NCBI RefSeq assembly: GCF_031458135.1
Contig: NZ_JAVDXW010000001.1
Span: 1,426,001-1,490,000, forward strand
Direction of reading: 5' to 3'
Source: Haloactinomyces albus
GTDB lineage: Bacteria > Actinomycetota > Actinomycetes > Mycobacteriales > Pseudonocardiaceae
DNA: 64,000 bases
Made by a program: the position numbers and the translations under genes. Positions 8,628-18,847 of this stretch are shown here, one piece after another. Under the pieces are notes generated by a model that was not told the origin of the DNA, did no database searches, and saw nothing but the letters and a program-made list of their open reading frames with translations. Numbering within the stretch: position 1 is the stretch's first letter; every line of letters starts with the position of its first letter.

Positions 8628-9254
8628 GTGGAGGTTGAACAGGCAGACACACGCCAGGGCGACACCGCTTCTCGCAAGCGGCTTCCCAGAGCCGAACGCG
8701 AGCGCCAGATCCTCGGAGTCGCCGAGGAGGTATTCGCCACGCGGGGTTACCAGACCGCTTCGATGGACGACATCGCACAGCGTGTCGGCCTGTCCAAACC
8801 GATGCTTTACGAGTACTTCGGTTCCAAGGACGGACTGCTGCTGGCCTGCCTCGAACGAGCCAAGCGGGAACTGCTGGAAAGCACCACCGCCGCGGCCGAG
8901 AACGCCTCCGGCCCCGAACAGCTCCTGCACGACGGTCTCCTGGCGTTCTTTCGGTTCAGCGAGGAACACCGACAGGCGTGGGCACTGCTGCGCAACGAGT
9001 CCGCCATCCCGGGGCTACCGGTCGATTCCGAACTCGAGTCGATCCGCAGTCAGCAGGTCGAGTTCACCGCGGGCATGCTGCGCCGCTCGCTTCCCGAGAC
9101 GAACGAGGTACGTCTGGAAGCCTTCGCCGAGTCGATCATCGGTGCCTGTGAGCGGCTGGCCATGTGGCGCGAGCACCGCCCGGAGATCACCCCCCGGATG
9201 GCCACGGAACACCTGATGGCGCTGATCAGCCCGAGCCTCACTCTCGGCACTTGA
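8628..9254 (+). CDS. TetR family transcriptional regulator
   Basis: 208 residues with a GTG start at 8628. The N-terminal TetR_N helix-turn-helix (about 24-70) has the usual ILGVAEEVFATRGY helix, then MDDIAQRVGLSKPMLYEYF and SKDGL. The C-terminal ligand domain is typical in size. It is divergent from the Baeyer-Villiger monooxygenase, whose shared promoter holds two copies of a dyad-containing operator, so it probably represses both genes until a hydrophobic ligand or substrate binds. The ligand is unknown. Confidence 0.92.
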   Translation: MEVEQADTRQGDTASRKRLPRAERERQILGVAEEVFATRGYQTASMDDIAQRVGLSKPMLYEYFGSKDGLLLACLERAKRELLESTTAAAENASGPEQLLHDGLLAFFRFSEEHRQAWALLRNESAIPGLPVDSELESIRSQQVEFTAGMLRRSLPETNEVRLEAFAESIIGACERLAMWREHRPEITPRMATEHLMALISPSLTLGT

Positions 9255-9472
9255 CATAAGCAGGATCCCCACCCGGTGTTCGTGGCGCATGCCCACAACG
9301 CCAAAACCACCCGATCGAGGGTTAACGGCAACCTCGGGCTCAAGATCGCCCTCGTCCGTTCCGATGCGGAGCACGTTGGTCGTTCCAGCCGTCCCCGTCA
9401 TCTCTCCCCGAACCGACGGAGCCGACAGCCGGTGCGACCTCGCCGTAGACAACAGACCGAGGAGAACTGACC

Positions 9473-10372
9473 TTGCGCCCTTGGACCACGCGCACGTTGA
9501 ACGCCGCTGTTGTGGCTGCGGGGTTCGCCGCAGTCGGAACGGGCTCCGCCTCGGCGGCGGACACTGCGACCCCCGGGCTCCCCGACCTCACTCAGGCACC
9601 GGACGACATCGGGATCACGGCTCCCCTGCACACCTGCCAGGCCGCCGCAGACCTACCGATGGGCCCCTGCCCGAACGTCACCGTGAAAGCAAGCATCCCG
9701 AACGTGTTCAAGCAGGTCGGCGCGGACATCACGACCATGGCCCATGGCGTGGCCGGTGAGCTGCGGGACAGCAGGCAGCCGCTCTCGGCGGGCAACGCCA
9801 CCCGCGTACTCGGGCACGTCACCGCGGAGACCACGCGTCTGCAGCGGATGACCGACACCCGGCCGACGGTCAGCGCCGAGGTCGAAACCGGAAACACCGC
9901 TCGCACCGAATCAGGCGGCAAGCACGCCAAGCTGCTCGACGCCGAAGTCGGGCCGCGCCACTCCGGCCACGAAGGCGTGTCCGCCGCCGACACGGCAGTC
10001 GATCTCACGGCCGCGCAGGGCCAAAGCATCGCACCGTTGACGAATTCGGTCGGCACCGTCGTGCCGAGGAGCGTGCAGGACGCCCCACCGCAGGTCTCGG
10101 ACGGCCGAGTGAACCTGCCGAGGGCCGGCGAGGCCCTGCCTGCTCACCGGAACACCCCGGCCATGGCCGCGCTGGACGACGGTCTCACCGGCGTAGCCGG
10201 GAAGACCGGCACGACAGGGCAGACCGGCGTGGCCCGCAGCTCCGGCATGGCGGAACGGGCAAGCGACACCCTCGCAGGCATCGGCACACCCGTCGGCACG
10301 CCGAGCGACTCGCTGCCGGTCGTCGGCAGTGTGCCGAATCCGCTGTCGAACCCTCACTCGCTCGGACTCTGA
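9473..10372 (+). CDS. Secreted protein of unknown function
   Basis: 299 residues from a TTG at 9473; GAGGAGAA ends 5 bases upstream and no better start lies nearby. A Sec signal peptide (RTR n-region, hydrophobic core, SASA-A cleavage near residue 28) is followed by an extracellular chain rich in Thr, Ala, Gly and Pro. It has two cysteines close together (TCQAAADLPMGPC), which could make one disulfide, and no transmembrane segment. The stretch from 28 to about 130 looks folded; the rest looks disordered, with TGTTGQTG-type low complexity. No catalytic motif was recognised. It may be a cell-envelope or developmental protein; that is a guess. Confidence 0.75.
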   Translation: MRPWTTRTLNAAVVAAGFAAVGTGSASAADTATPGLPDLTQAPDDIGITAPLHTCQAAADLPMGPCPNVTVKASIPNVFKQVGADITTMAHGVAGELRDSRQPLSAGNATRVLGHVTAETTRLQRMTDTRPTVSAEVETGNTARTESGGKHAKLLDAEVGPRHSGHEGVSAADTAVDLTAAQGQSIAPLTNSVGTVVPRSVQDAPPQVSDGRVNLPRAGEALPAHRNTPAMAALDDGLTGVAGKTGTTGQTGVARSSGMAERASDTLAGIGTPVGTPSDSLPVVGSVPNPLSNPHSLGL

Positions 10373-10387
10373 ACGGGCTTCGTCAAC

Positions 10388-10424
10388 CGGGTGGGCCCCG
10401 GAACCGCACTCCGGGGCCCGCCCG
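10388..10424. terminator. Bidirectional terminator hairpin
   Basis: Fifteen-base arms (CGGGTGGGCCCCGGA / TCCGGGGCCCGCCCG) pair around a short loop with one mismatch-free GC-rich core. It lies between the convergent secreted-protein gene and fadB. Confidence 0.7.
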
Positions 10425-10446
10425 CTCGCTCGACACCGTTCCCGCC

Positions 10447-12666
10447 TCAGGCGGCCACTGCGGTGACCACCTCGGCGTCCGGTTCACCGGTATCGAAGGC
10501 CTCGCCCGCTCGGGCCTTGGCCACGAGTGATTCCGGCGGCTCGAAACGGTCACCGTAGCGAGCGGCGAGTTCCCGCGCACGCTCGACGAAACCGGCCAGA
10601 CCTCCCGGATAGCCGTTCATGTACTGCACGACTCCGCCGGACCACGCGGGGAAACCGATTCCGAAGATCGACCCGATGTTGACGTCGGGCACCGACTCCA
10701 CCACTCCCTCGTCGAAGCAGCGAACGGTCTCGAGCGCCTCGATGAACAGCATCCGCTCCTGGAGGTCGGTGAGGTCGACCTCGCCGGGGTCGCGACTACC
10801 GGCACCGAAATGCTCCTGCAGGCCCGGCCACAAGCCCGTGCGCTCGCCATCGGCATAGTCGTAGAAACCGGCACCGCTGGAGCGGCCCTTACGGTCGAAC
10901 TCGTCGACCATTCGATCCAGCACCGGGTCGGCCGGATGCGGTGTCCATTTCCCACCCGCGGCTTCGACGGCCTGCCTCGTTTCTTCCCGGATTTTCCGGG
11001 GAAGGGTGAGCGTGAGCTCGTCGTAGAGCTGCAGAACGGGCGCGGGGAAACCGGCCTGCGAGGAAGCCTGCTCGATCGATGCGGGGGCCACTCCTTCGGT
11101 CAGCATCGCCACTCCCTCGTTGAGGAAGGTGCCGATGACCCGGCTGGTGAAGAATCCCCGGCTGTCATTGACGACGATCGGCGTCTTGTTGATCTGCCGC
11201 ACCACGTCGAAGGCCTTTGCCAGCGTCCGGTCGCTGGTCTGCGCACCGCGGATGATCTCCACCAGGGGCATCTTGTCCACCGGTGAGAAGAAGTGCAGGC
11301 CGATGAAGTCGTCCCGGCGGCGCACGCCCTCGGCCAGCCCGGTGATCGGCAACGTGGAGGTGTTCGAAGCGATCACCGCGTCCTCGGCGAGTACCCCTTC
11401 GGCCTGGGCGTACACCTCGTGTTTGACCGCGGTGTCCTCGAAGACGGCCTCGATCACCAGGTCACACCCGGCGAGCTGGTCGACCCGGTCGGTTGCGGTG
11501 ATGCGGGCGAGCACGGCGTCGCGCTCCGACTCGCCGGAGCGTCCCCTGGACACGGCCTTGTCGAGCAACTTCTGCGAATAGGACTTGCCCTTCTCGGCCG
11601 CTTCCACGGACACGTCCTTGAGCACGACCTGCATGCCCGCCTTGGCGCAGACGTAGGCGATCCCGGCGCCCATCATGCCGCCACCGAGCACGCCCACCTT
11701 GCTCGCACTCCATTCCGGCACGCCCTGCGGACGGCTGCCACCGGAATTCACGTGCTGCAGATCGAAGAAGAATGCCTTGCTCATGTTCTTCGACGTCTGT
11801 CCACAGAGCAGCTCCAGGAAATAGCGCCCCTCGATGGTCAGAGCGGTGTCGACGTCGACCTGGGCTCCTTCCACGGCCGCGGACATGATGTTGCGCGGCG
11901 CGGGCAGCGGGGCGCCCTTGAGCTGTTTGCGCAGGTTCGCGGGAAAGGCGGGCAGGTTGGCGGCGAACTTCGGATCCGACGGCGTGCCACCGGGGATCTT
12001 GTAGCCCTTGCGGTCCCACGGCTGGGTGGCCTCCGGATGGGACTTGATCCACTCCTTGGCTTTGCTCAGCAGCTGGTCGGAGTCGGTGACGAGTTCGTCG
12101 ATGAGGCCGAGTTCGTGTGCCTTGCCGGGCCGCAACCGCTGGCCCTCCAGAAGTACCTGCATCAGCGCATCGGCGATCCCGAGCAGTCGGACCGAGCGGA
12201 CCACACCACCGGCACCGGGCAGCAGGCCCAACGTGACCTCGGGAAAACCGAAGCGCACGCCGGAGGCGTCGACGGCGATGCGGTGGTGACAGCCGAGCGC
12301 GATCTCCAGGCCACCACCGAGTGCGGTCCCGTTCAGTGCTGCGACGACCGGGACACCCAGTGTCTCCAGCCTGCGAAGCTGCTGCTTGGCCGTGTCACTG
12401 GTCTCGGCGACCTCGTCCACGTTCTCCGGGCGCGCCCTGATGAGCTCGCGCAGGTCGCCGCCTGCGAAGAAAGTGCTCTTGGCGGAGGTGATGACCACAC
12501 CGGTGATGTCGTCCTTCTCCGTCTCGAGTCGCCGGAGGGTTTCCTCCATCGAGCGCAGGTAGCGCTCGTTCATGGTGTTGGCTTGCTGCTGTGGATCGTC
12601 CAGAGTGAGCACGACGATGCCGTCGGCGTCGCGATCAGTCCAGCGGATGGTGCTCTGGTCGCTCAT
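10447..12666 (-). CDS. fadB: Multifunctional fatty-acid oxidation protein: enoyl-CoA hydratase / 3-hydroxyacyl-CoA dehydrogenase
   Basis: 739 residues. The N-terminal crotonase domain (about 1-190) has the oxyanion-hole segments FFAGGDL and NGTALGGGLEIAL plus FGFPEVTLGLLPGAGG, which hold the two catalytic glutamates. A linker leads to the NAD-binding domain with GVLGGGMMGAGIAY (about 327-340), the HFFSPVDKMPLVE segment with the catalytic histidine, and the C-terminal HCDH domains. It hydrates enoyl-CoA and oxidises L-3-hydroxyacyl-CoA in beta-oxidation. The thiolase gene lies upstream on the same strand with a 127-base gap, matching the mycobacterial fadA-fadB pair. Confidence 0.95.
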   Translation of the reverse strand: MSDQSTIRWTDRDADGIVVLTLDDPQQQANTMNERYLRSMEETLRRLETEKDDITGVVITSAKSTFFAGGDLRELIRARPENVDEVAETSDTAKQQLRRLETLGVPVVAALNGTALGGGLEIALGCHHRIAVDASGVRFGFPEVTLGLLPGAGGVVRSVRLLGIADALMQVLLEGQRLRPGKAHELGLIDELVTDSDQLLSKAKEWIKSHPEATQPWDRKGYKIPGGTPSDPKFAANLPAFPANLRKQLKGAPLPAPRNIMSAAVEGAQVDVDTALTIEGRYFLELLCGQTSKNMSKAFFFDLQHVNSGGSRPQGVPEWSASKVGVLGGGMMGAGIAYVCAKAGMQVVLKDVSVEAAEKGKSYSQKLLDKAVSRGRSGESERDAVLARITATDRVDQLAGCDLVIEAVFEDTAVKHEVYAQAEGVLAEDAVIASNTSTLPITGLAEGVRRRDDFIGLHFFSPVDKMPLVEIIRGAQTSDRTLAKAFDVVRQINKTPIVVNDSRGFFTSRVIGTFLNEGVAMLTEGVAPASIEQASSQAGFPAPVLQLYDELTLTLPRKIREETRQAVEAAGGKWTPHPADPVLDRMVDEFDRKGRSSGAGFYDYADGERTGLWPGLQEHFGAGSRDPGEVDLTDLQERMLFIEALETVRCFDEGVVESVPDVNIGSIFGIGFPAWSGGVVQYMNGYPGGLAGFVERARELAARYGDRFEPPESLVAKARAGEAFDTGEPDAEVVTAVAA

Positions 12667-12793
12667 GAATGATGTGTCCTTACGAGGCAGTGTCTGGGGC
12701 GGGATGATGACTCGACAGCTTTGATGTGGCCGTTGCGCTTCGCTCTTGCGGGAAAGAGCAGCCTGCGCAAGAGATCACCTACGCAGGCGGCAC

Positions 12794-14011
<1,218 letters not shown>

Positions 14012-14049
14012 GGGTGGCTGCCTCCTCCTTGCCGATACTCCACTCAGAG

Positions 14050-14070
14050 TGTGACACCAGGACTGTCACA
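14050..14070. promoter_or_regulatory. Palindromic operator upstream of fadA
   Basis: TGTGACA (14050-14056) and TGTCACA (14064-14070) are perfect inverted repeats separated by 7 bases, 39 bases before the fadA start. The left side reads TGTGACACC, the same half-site as in the 24309-24329 palindrome. Confidence 0.55.
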
Positions 14071-14082
14071 GTCAATGGGAGA

Positions 14083-14140
14083 GAGTGCGCGGAGGGGACA
14101 CTCCACGTTCTCGCGACGGGAGAGCCCCCTCCGCACACTC
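14083..14140. other. Imperfect inverted repeat between lldP and fadA
   Basis: GAGTGCGCGGAGGGG pairs with CCCCTCCGCACACTC across about 28 bases, with one mismatch. It lies 40 bases beyond the permease stop on the minus strand and may work as its terminator, although no T-run follows. Confidence 0.45.
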
Positions 14141-14179
14141 TTCCGGACGTGGCCCCGATATGCAGGTCGGCGCCGGTCC

Positions 14180-15979
14180 TCACCGCACGGCGTCCTCGCT
14201 GCTGTCGGGATACTCCTCGAGCTGCCTGCGCATCAGGAGAATGCCGCCGACCAGTGCGAGACCGATGAGCACCAGCATGATGGTGCCGATATTCGGGCCG
14301 AGCCCGTTGGTCAGGACGAACGCCAGCGCGCCCGCGAACAGGCAGTAATAGATCAACGGGAAGATCGTCTTGCGGATGAGGTCGCCTTCCCGGCCCAACA
14401 GGCCGACGGTCGCCGATGCGGCCACCACGTTGTGCACGGTGATCATATTGCCCGCGGCACCACCCACCGCCTGGGCTGCCACCACGCTCTCCGGTGCCAC
14501 ACCGATCTGCTCGGCGGTGGAGAACTGGAACAGGGAGAACATGAGATTGCTGATCGTGTTGCTGCCTGCGACGAACGCACCGAGCGCGCCGATCCAGGGC
14601 GCCAGGACGGGCCAGCTCCCACCCGCGATCGTGGCCGCACCGTCGGCCAGCGTCATCGGCATGCTCTCGTAGCCGGACACGTTGAACTCCGCTCCGGAGT
14701 TGATGAAGATCCGTACCAGGGGCAGCGCGAACAGCAGTGCCACCGCCGCGCCCGCGATCTGCCGACCGGCCACCCGCCACGATGCCGCGATCCGCCGTCC
14801 GCTCATCCGGTGCAGACCGTAGGTCGCGACGCTGGCCAAGAGCAGGACGAACCCCGGAATGTAGAACGGCTGCAGGCTCTCCGTCACCTCGGTACCGAAG
14901 ATGTTCTCGAAATCCAGCGTCAGTCCACTGAGGAACTCCTTGACCGGCGGCACCGTTCGGGTGAACACCAGGAGTGCGGCGACCAGCAGGTACGGCGCCC
15001 AGGCGCGGGCCGGGTGCATCAATTTCCCGGGCACATCACCATCGGGTTCGACGTTGCCCGTCCATCGGGCCGGCCAGCCCTGCCGTTCCGGGAACTCCCA
15101 GGGCCGCGCAGGCAGGAACAGGCCGCGGCGAGCGGCGGTGACCACGATCGTCAGCCCGATCAGTCCACCCAGCAGTGCCGGGAATTCCGGTCCCAGCACG
15201 GCGGCGACCACGAGGTAGGGCACCGTCATCGCCAGCGCGGCGAACAGCGCGAACCGCCACACGCCCAACCCCTCGCCGAAACGCCGGTTCTCGCCGAAGA
15301 ACCCGGTGAGCATGCAGGCCAGGAACAGCGGGATCAGCGTGCCGATGATCGCGTGCATCAGTGCGGCATCCAGGGCGATCCGGGCGATGTAGCCGGGCAT
15401 GTCCACACCCAGGATCGAAGCCCGCTGCTCCACGGCAGCACTGCCGCTGAGACCGTCGGTGACTCCGACCAGGATCGGCGTTCCGACCGCGCCGAAGGTC
15501 ACCGGCGTGCTCTGGATCGTCAGGCCGACCATCACCGCTGCCATGGCGGGGAACCCGAGCGCCAGCAGCAGCGGTGCCACCACCGCTGCCGGAGTGCCGA
15601 ATCCGGATGCCCCTTCGATGAAGCTGCCGAACAACCAGCCGATGATGATGGCCTGGATGCGCCTGTCGGGGCTGATGTCGGTGAAGGTGGCCCGGATCGA
15701 GGACAGCGCACCGCTCTTGCCCAGCGTTTCGAGCAACAGCAGAGCACCGAACACGATGTAGAGCAGACCGATCGCGAGGACCAGTCCCTGCACACTCGAC
15801 GCCGCGATCACCAGGGGCTCGACATCCCACACGAAAGCCGCTGCGATGACGACCACGACGAATCCGACCGGCATGGCATATTTGGCGGGCCACCGCAGCC
15901 CCACCAGAAGGATACCGATGACCACGATGGGCGACAGCGCCACCGCACTGAGGACCGCGAGATTATCCATGGCACTCAC
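14180..15979 (-). CDS. lldP: L-lactate permease (LctP/LldP family)
   Basis: 599 residues with about fourteen hydrophobic segments and the family signatures: GFGTPAAVVAPLL with an upstream EGASGFG, and near the C-terminus AGSNTISNLMFSLFQ and AAGNMITVHNVVAASATVGL. LctP proteins import lactate and glycolate by proton symport at the cytoplasmic membrane. The glycolate/lactate oxidase genes lie just upstream on the same strand, so uptake and oxidation are encoded side by side. An ATG nine bases inside (MDNLAVL) is a possible start. Confidence 0.93.
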   Translation of the reverse strand: MSAMDNLAVLSAVALSPIVVIGILLVGLRWPAKYAMPVGFVVVVIAAAFVWDVEPLVIAASSVQGLVLAIGLLYIVFGALLLLETLGKSGALSSIRATFTDISPDRRIQAIIIGWLFGSFIEGASGFGTPAAVVAPLLLALGFPAMAAVMVGLTIQSTPVTFGAVGTPILVGVTDGLSGSAAVEQRASILGVDMPGYIARIALDAALMHAIIGTLIPLFLACMLTGFFGENRRFGEGLGVWRFALFAALAMTVPYLVVAAVLGPEFPALLGGLIGLTIVVTAARRGLFLPARPWEFPERQGWPARWTGNVEPDGDVPGKLMHPARAWAPYLLVAALLVFTRTVPPVKEFLSGLTLDFENIFGTEVTESLQPFYIPGFVLLLASVATYGLHRMSGRRIAASWRVAGRQIAGAAVALLFALPLVRIFINSGAEFNVSGYESMPMTLADGAATIAGGSWPVLAPWIGALGAFVAGSNTISNLMFSLFQFSTAEQIGVAPESVVAAQAVGGAAGNMITVHNVVAASATVGLLGREGDLIRKTIFPLIYYCLFAGALAFVLTNGLGPNIGTIMLVLIGLALVGGILLMRRQLEEYPDSSEDAVR

Positions 15980-16023
15980 ATCCGAAAAACCACGGATCCG
16001 GGGAATGCTGATACATGATCACT

Positions 16024-16062
16024 CCGTTGTGTGGAATCCGACTTCTTTATCGATCACAACGG
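16024..16062. promoter_or_regulatory. Inverted repeat upstream of lldP
   Basis: CCGTTGTG (16024-16031) and CACAACGG (16055-16062) are perfect 8-base inverted repeats 23 bases apart, centred about 65 bases before the permease start. It is an operator candidate. The rest of the 235-base gap 15980-16214 holds no gene; a CGGGGAACGG/CCGTTCCCCG hairpin (16171-16199) follows glcF, but A residues rather than T residues follow it on the minus strand. Confidence 0.4.
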
Positions 16063-16214
16063 GGCGAATGTAGCGTTTCACGACGTCCTACGACAGGTCT
16101 TTCCCGATACGATTTCGAAAGTACCGCTCCGCCGGTACGGCACCGGGCACCGCCGAATTCCGCGTTTTTTCGGGGAACGGCCCCGGACACCGTTCCCCGC
16201 CGTTCGTTCCCTGT

Positions 16215-17561
16215 TCACCGCCTCAGCAACGACTCCACGGGCAGTCCCCGAATCGATGCATCGAGCACTTGCACGGTATGGGCCATCGCCATGTCCTGCT
16301 CGCGCCGCTCCAGTGCCGTACGAATCTGCATCGAGCATCCCGGATTCGCGGTCACCAGCACATCGGCGTCGGTGGCGACCACGTTCTCGGCCTTTCGGTC
16401 ACCGAGTTCCCGTGCGGCCTGCGGCTGCAGCAGGTTGTACACCCCGGCCGATCCGCAGCACAGTTCTCCGCGATTGATTTCGCGCAATTCCAGCTCGGGA
16501 ATGGCGCGAAGCAATTCCCGGGGCTGGGTGCGGATTCCCTGCCCGTGGCTGAGATGGCACGCATCGTGGTAGGCGATGCGTGCGGGCAGCGGATGACGCT
16601 CGGCGACAGTACCGATCTCGCCCAGCAGTTCGGAGATGTCGCGTACCCGCGCGGAAAACCGCTCGGCACGCTCGGCACGGGCGGGATCGTCGGCCAGCAG
16701 GCGCGGATACTCCTTCAGCGTGGAACCACAGCCGGCCGAGTTGATGACCACGTAATCCACATCGGCGGCTTCCAGGCGATCCAGGAGATCACGGGCGAAC
16801 GCCACGGCCTCGGTCGCGCGCCCGGAGTGTTCGCTCAGCGCCCCGCAGCAGCCCTGCGATCGCGGAATCACCACGTCGCATCCTTCGGAGGCCAGCACTC
16901 GTGCGGTCGCGGCGTTGACCTCCGGGAAGAAGGCGCCCTGCACACATCCGGTGATCATGCCGACCACGGCGCGCCGCCGGCCGAGTGCTCGCACCCGCTC
17001 GGGGAGTTTCGGGGCGCGCCGAACCGGTGGCGCGAGTGACTCCATCGTCTGCAGGTGCTTCGGCATCCGTGCCAACAGCCCGGATCGCCGTAGCAGTCCG
17101 GCCAGGCCGAGCCGCTGGTACAGCGCGAGGGGGCCGCGCAGGGCCTTGAGCCTGCGCGGGTACGGAAACAGCGAGAAGATCGTGCCGCGCAGCGCGCGCT
17201 CCCAAAAACCGCGGCGATGCCTGCGTTCGACCTGCGCGCGGGTCTCGGTGATCAGAGTGCCGTACTGCACCCCCGAGGGGCAGGCCGTCACGCACGCCAT
17301 ACAGCCCAGGCAGTTGTCGAAGTGGCTGACCATGCTCTCCGACAGCGGTTCCCCGTCCAACCCGGTCTCCATGAGATGAATACGCCCGCGCGGGGAGTCC
17401 ATCTCCTGGCCCCACAGGTCGTAGGTGGGGCAAGCGGGCAAACAGAAACCACAGTGGACACAGTCGCTGATGAGCTCCCGCTGTGGCGGGTGGAAGGCGT
17501 CGAAGGCGCCCTCCGGGCGGGCGGATTGCTCACCGGCGGGATGTGCAGGGTACTCGGTCAT
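16215..17561 (-). CDS. glcF: Glycolate/lactate oxidase iron-sulfur subunit
   Basis: 448 residues. Two 4Fe-4S motifs lie near the N-terminus (CVHCGFCLPACP and CLGCMACVTACP). Two cysteine-rich CCG domains follow (CCGALS and CCGSAG), as in GlcF and LutA/GlpC-type subunits. It passes electrons from the flavin subunits to the respiratory chain. The ATG at 17561 overlaps the glcE stop as ATGA, so translation is coupled. The order glcD-glcE-glcF on one transcript is the canonical glycolate oxidase arrangement. Confidence 0.94.
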   Translation of the reverse strand: MTEYPAHPAGEQSARPEGAFDAFHPPQRELISDCVHCGFCLPACPTYDLWGQEMDSPRGRIHLMETGLDGEPLSESMVSHFDNCLGCMACVTACPSGVQYGTLITETRAQVERRHRRGFWERALRGTIFSLFPYPRRLKALRGPLALYQRLGLAGLLRRSGLLARMPKHLQTMESLAPPVRRAPKLPERVRALGRRRAVVGMITGCVQGAFFPEVNAATARVLASEGCDVVIPRSQGCCGALSEHSGRATEAVAFARDLLDRLEAADVDYVVINSAGCGSTLKEYPRLLADDPARAERAERFSARVRDISELLGEIGTVAERHPLPARIAYHDACHLSHGQGIRTQPRELLRAIPELELREINRGELCCGSAGVYNLLQPQAARELGDRKAENVVATDADVLVTANPGCSMQIRTALERREQDMAMAHTVQVLDASIRGLPVESLLRR

Positions 17562-18847
17562 CAGATTCCTCCCACGAACCGACCGGGAGACAGGAGACGC
17601 TCGGGATCGAACTGGTCTTTGGTGCGGCGCATGAGCGCCAGTGCCCCGTCGGCAACCGGGCCCCAGACGTCCACGGCAGCTCGTACCGCCGCGGAAGCGC
17701 ACACCACCACGGCGTATCCGCCGTGCGCGGCGGTCACCGCGCGCAGACCGCGCACCAACTCGGCAACGGCTGCGGGCTCGGCATCCTCGGGTACGCGGGC
17801 ATGGACGACACCGAGACCTGCCGAGCCACGGATCGCCGGCGACAGCCCGCACCGCTCGGCGACCTGCTGTGCCTCGCCGAGCAGCGAACCGATCGCCGCC
17901 GGCTCGACCCCCAGTCGCAATCCGGTACCGCACGAAGCGTCGAAGGGATCGTCGCCCCACCAGGTGGGTGCCGCCTCGAGGACATCGCCGGAGGAGCCGG
18001 TCGCCGTGCCGACGGCCTCGGCCAGCTCCCGTGCGCGCCGGTCCGTCGCCTCCGGACGGCCGTCGAGCTGCGCACAGACCGTGATCGGGGCACCCGGTTC
18101 GTCCCGGTTCACCTCGATGGCGGTGGGCATCGCCTGCGAACTCCGCAATGCGTGGACCGCCGCACCGGCGGCGCCTGCCTCCGGCACGGTCACCGACACC
18201 CAGCGGTACTCGGCGGCCAGCGGGTGCAGGCGGAAGATCGCCTCCGTGATCACGCCGAGGGTGCCGTAGGAGCCGGTGTAGAGCTTGCCGAGGTCGTATC
18301 CCGCGACGTTCTTGACGACCTTGCCCCCGGAAGCGGTCACCACACCGTCGGCACGCACCACGGTGATGCCGATGAGCAGATCCCGTACTCCGCCGAACAG
18401 GTGACGACCGGGGCCGGTCGCACCGGTGGCGATCACGCCGCCGACCGTGGAACCCGCCAACGGCTGGTCGATCGACAACTGCTGCCCGGCACCGCTGACC
18501 ACCCGCTGCACCTCGGCGATCGGCGTACCCGCCCGTGCCCGAACCACGAGATCGCCGGCCGCGTGTTCGAGTACCTCGTCGGCACCGGAGAGGTCCAGCA
18601 GCAGCTCCACCGCGTCCGGGGCGTTGCCCCGGCCGATCCTGCTGCCGGCTCCCCGAGGAATCACCCGGAGCCCGTACTCGCTCGCCACCCGCATGGCCGC
18701 GGCGGTCTGCTCGGTGTCCGTAACCGAGGCGACCCAATGGGGCCGGACCCCGTTGACGGCATCCGCCTCTCCCGCGTCACGAATGCGCTCCGCCCCGAGC
18801 GCGGCCGACAGGTCGGCACGCGCCGCGTCTTCGGTCCTTGTCGCCAT
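17561..18847 (-). CDS. glcE: Glycolate oxidase FAD-binding subunit
   Basis: 428 residues from the ATG at 18847, which overlaps the glcD stop (ATGA). The FAD_binding_4 (PCMH) domain shows the pyrophosphate loop IPRGAGSRIGRG (about 70-80) and GGVIATGATGPGRHLFGG. GlcE is shorter than GlcD and lacks the complete C-terminal FAD-oxidase lobe seen there, as expected. It forms the GlcDEF complex that oxidises glycolate to glyoxylate at the inner face of the membrane. An upstream in-frame extension to 19093 is rejected because it would run deep into glcD. Confidence 0.93.
   Translation of the reverse strand: MATRTEDAARADLSAALGAERIRDAGEADAVNGVRPHWVASVTDTEQTAAAMRVASEYGLRVIPRGAGSRIGRGNAPDAVELLLDLSGADEVLEHAAGDLVVRARAGTPIAEVQRVVSGAGQQLSIDQPLAGSTVGGVIATGATGPGRHLFGGVRDLLIGITVVRADGVVTASGGKVVKNVAGYDLGKLYTGSYGTLGVITEAIFRLHPLAAEYRWVSVTVPEAGAAGAAVHALRSSQAMPTAIEVNRDEPGAPITVCAQLDGRPEATDRRARELAEAVGTATGSSGDVLEAAPTWWGDDPFDASCGTGLRLGVEPAAIGSLLGEAQQVAERCGLSPAIRGSAGLGVVHARVPEDAEPAAVAELVRGLRAVTAAHGGYAVVVCASAAVRAAVDVWGPVADGALALMRRTKDQFDPERLLSPGRFVGGI

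Noticed and set aside
14051-16018. 655-codon open frame on the plus strand
   Set aside because: Antisense to lldP, with His/Gln/Arg-rich composition and no domain; a result of high GC third positions.
16215-18737. 840-codon frame covering glcF and most of glcE
   Set aside because: Only the part after the ATG at 17561 matches GlcF; the upstream part is out of frame with GlcE, which is clearly read in another frame.
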